Positions 63,956 through 64,000 of a DNA stretch of 64,000 nt are shown here, piece by piece (the stretch's first letter is position 1; every line of letters begins with the position of its first letter). The DNA lies in assembly GCA_945910005.1 (NCBI GenBank), contig OX246745.1:38650215-38714214 (forward strand), written 5' to 3'. The notes under the pieces were generated by a model. That model was not told the origin of the DNA. It ran no database searches and saw only the letters and a list, made by a program, of their open reading frames with translations. A program made the position numbers and the translations under genes. The DNA is from Isoperla grammatica. Its lineage: Eukaryota; Arthropoda; Insecta; Plecoptera; Perlodidae.

Positions 63956-64000
63956 TTCGCATCAATAATTTTCAGCCATAATTTTTTAAATTTATTTGTT

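Overview
The window is eukaryotic, most likely from a marine invertebrate animal. It has spliced genes with GT-AG introns, TATA-box promoters, abundant microsatellites, and several classes of LINE, DNA transposon and SINE. Nothing in it looks prokaryotic: there are no operons, Shine-Dalgarno sites or CRISPR arrays. I cannot place the phylum from sequence alone.

The left third (1-12860) is almost entirely transposon material. It holds a fragment resembling a LINE ORF1, a 5'-truncated Tx1/L1-like LINE with an open reverse-transcriptase frame, an R4/Dong-like LINE broken by frameshifts, a second R4/Dong-like fragment sitting between two (ATT)n arrays, a tRNA-derived SINE, and long compound microsatellites.

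The rest (about 12860-62235) is a tandem array of five copies of one duplicated segment, here called units A to E. The least interrupted unit is about 4.6 kb. Each unit carries one two-exon gene on the minus strand. Exon 1 encodes an 18-residue signal peptide. Exon 2 encodes a short propeptide ending in a furin-type RLKR site, then a mature chain about two-thirds serine, arranged as long poly-Ser blocks (most with one Cys) separated by acidic spacers such as DEVHLWVEDD, DELYIHVEDD and DELHIHVEDD. All five copies have intact frames, splice sites, a TATATAAAAG box, a strong ACCACCATG start context and an AATAAA signal, so all five look functional. The proteins are predicted to be secreted, very acidic and potentially heavily phosphorylated. 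An adhesive, mucus or mineral-binding role is inference only. This cluster is the main candidate for an undescribed system.

Units differ mainly by later insertions. Unit A carries a 3.4 kb foldback element with two inverted copies of a multi-exon, CXC-domain transposon-type gene, plus a minisatellite and a 304-bp near-perfect palindrome. Unit B carries a 4.0 kb element with perfect 27-bp terminal inverted repeats and no ORF, plus a solo LTR. Unit C carries a nested set: an APE-type LINE containing an R2-like LINE, which contains a hAT element, which contains a short retroposon. Unit D carries a 961-bp MITE. Unit E carries a 1.6 kb long-TIR element and an intronic minisatellite. The right end (62236-64000) is non-coding with long direct repeats.

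Intron types, 3' flanks and exon cassette counts group the five paralogs differently, which points to unequal crossing-over or gene conversion within the array.
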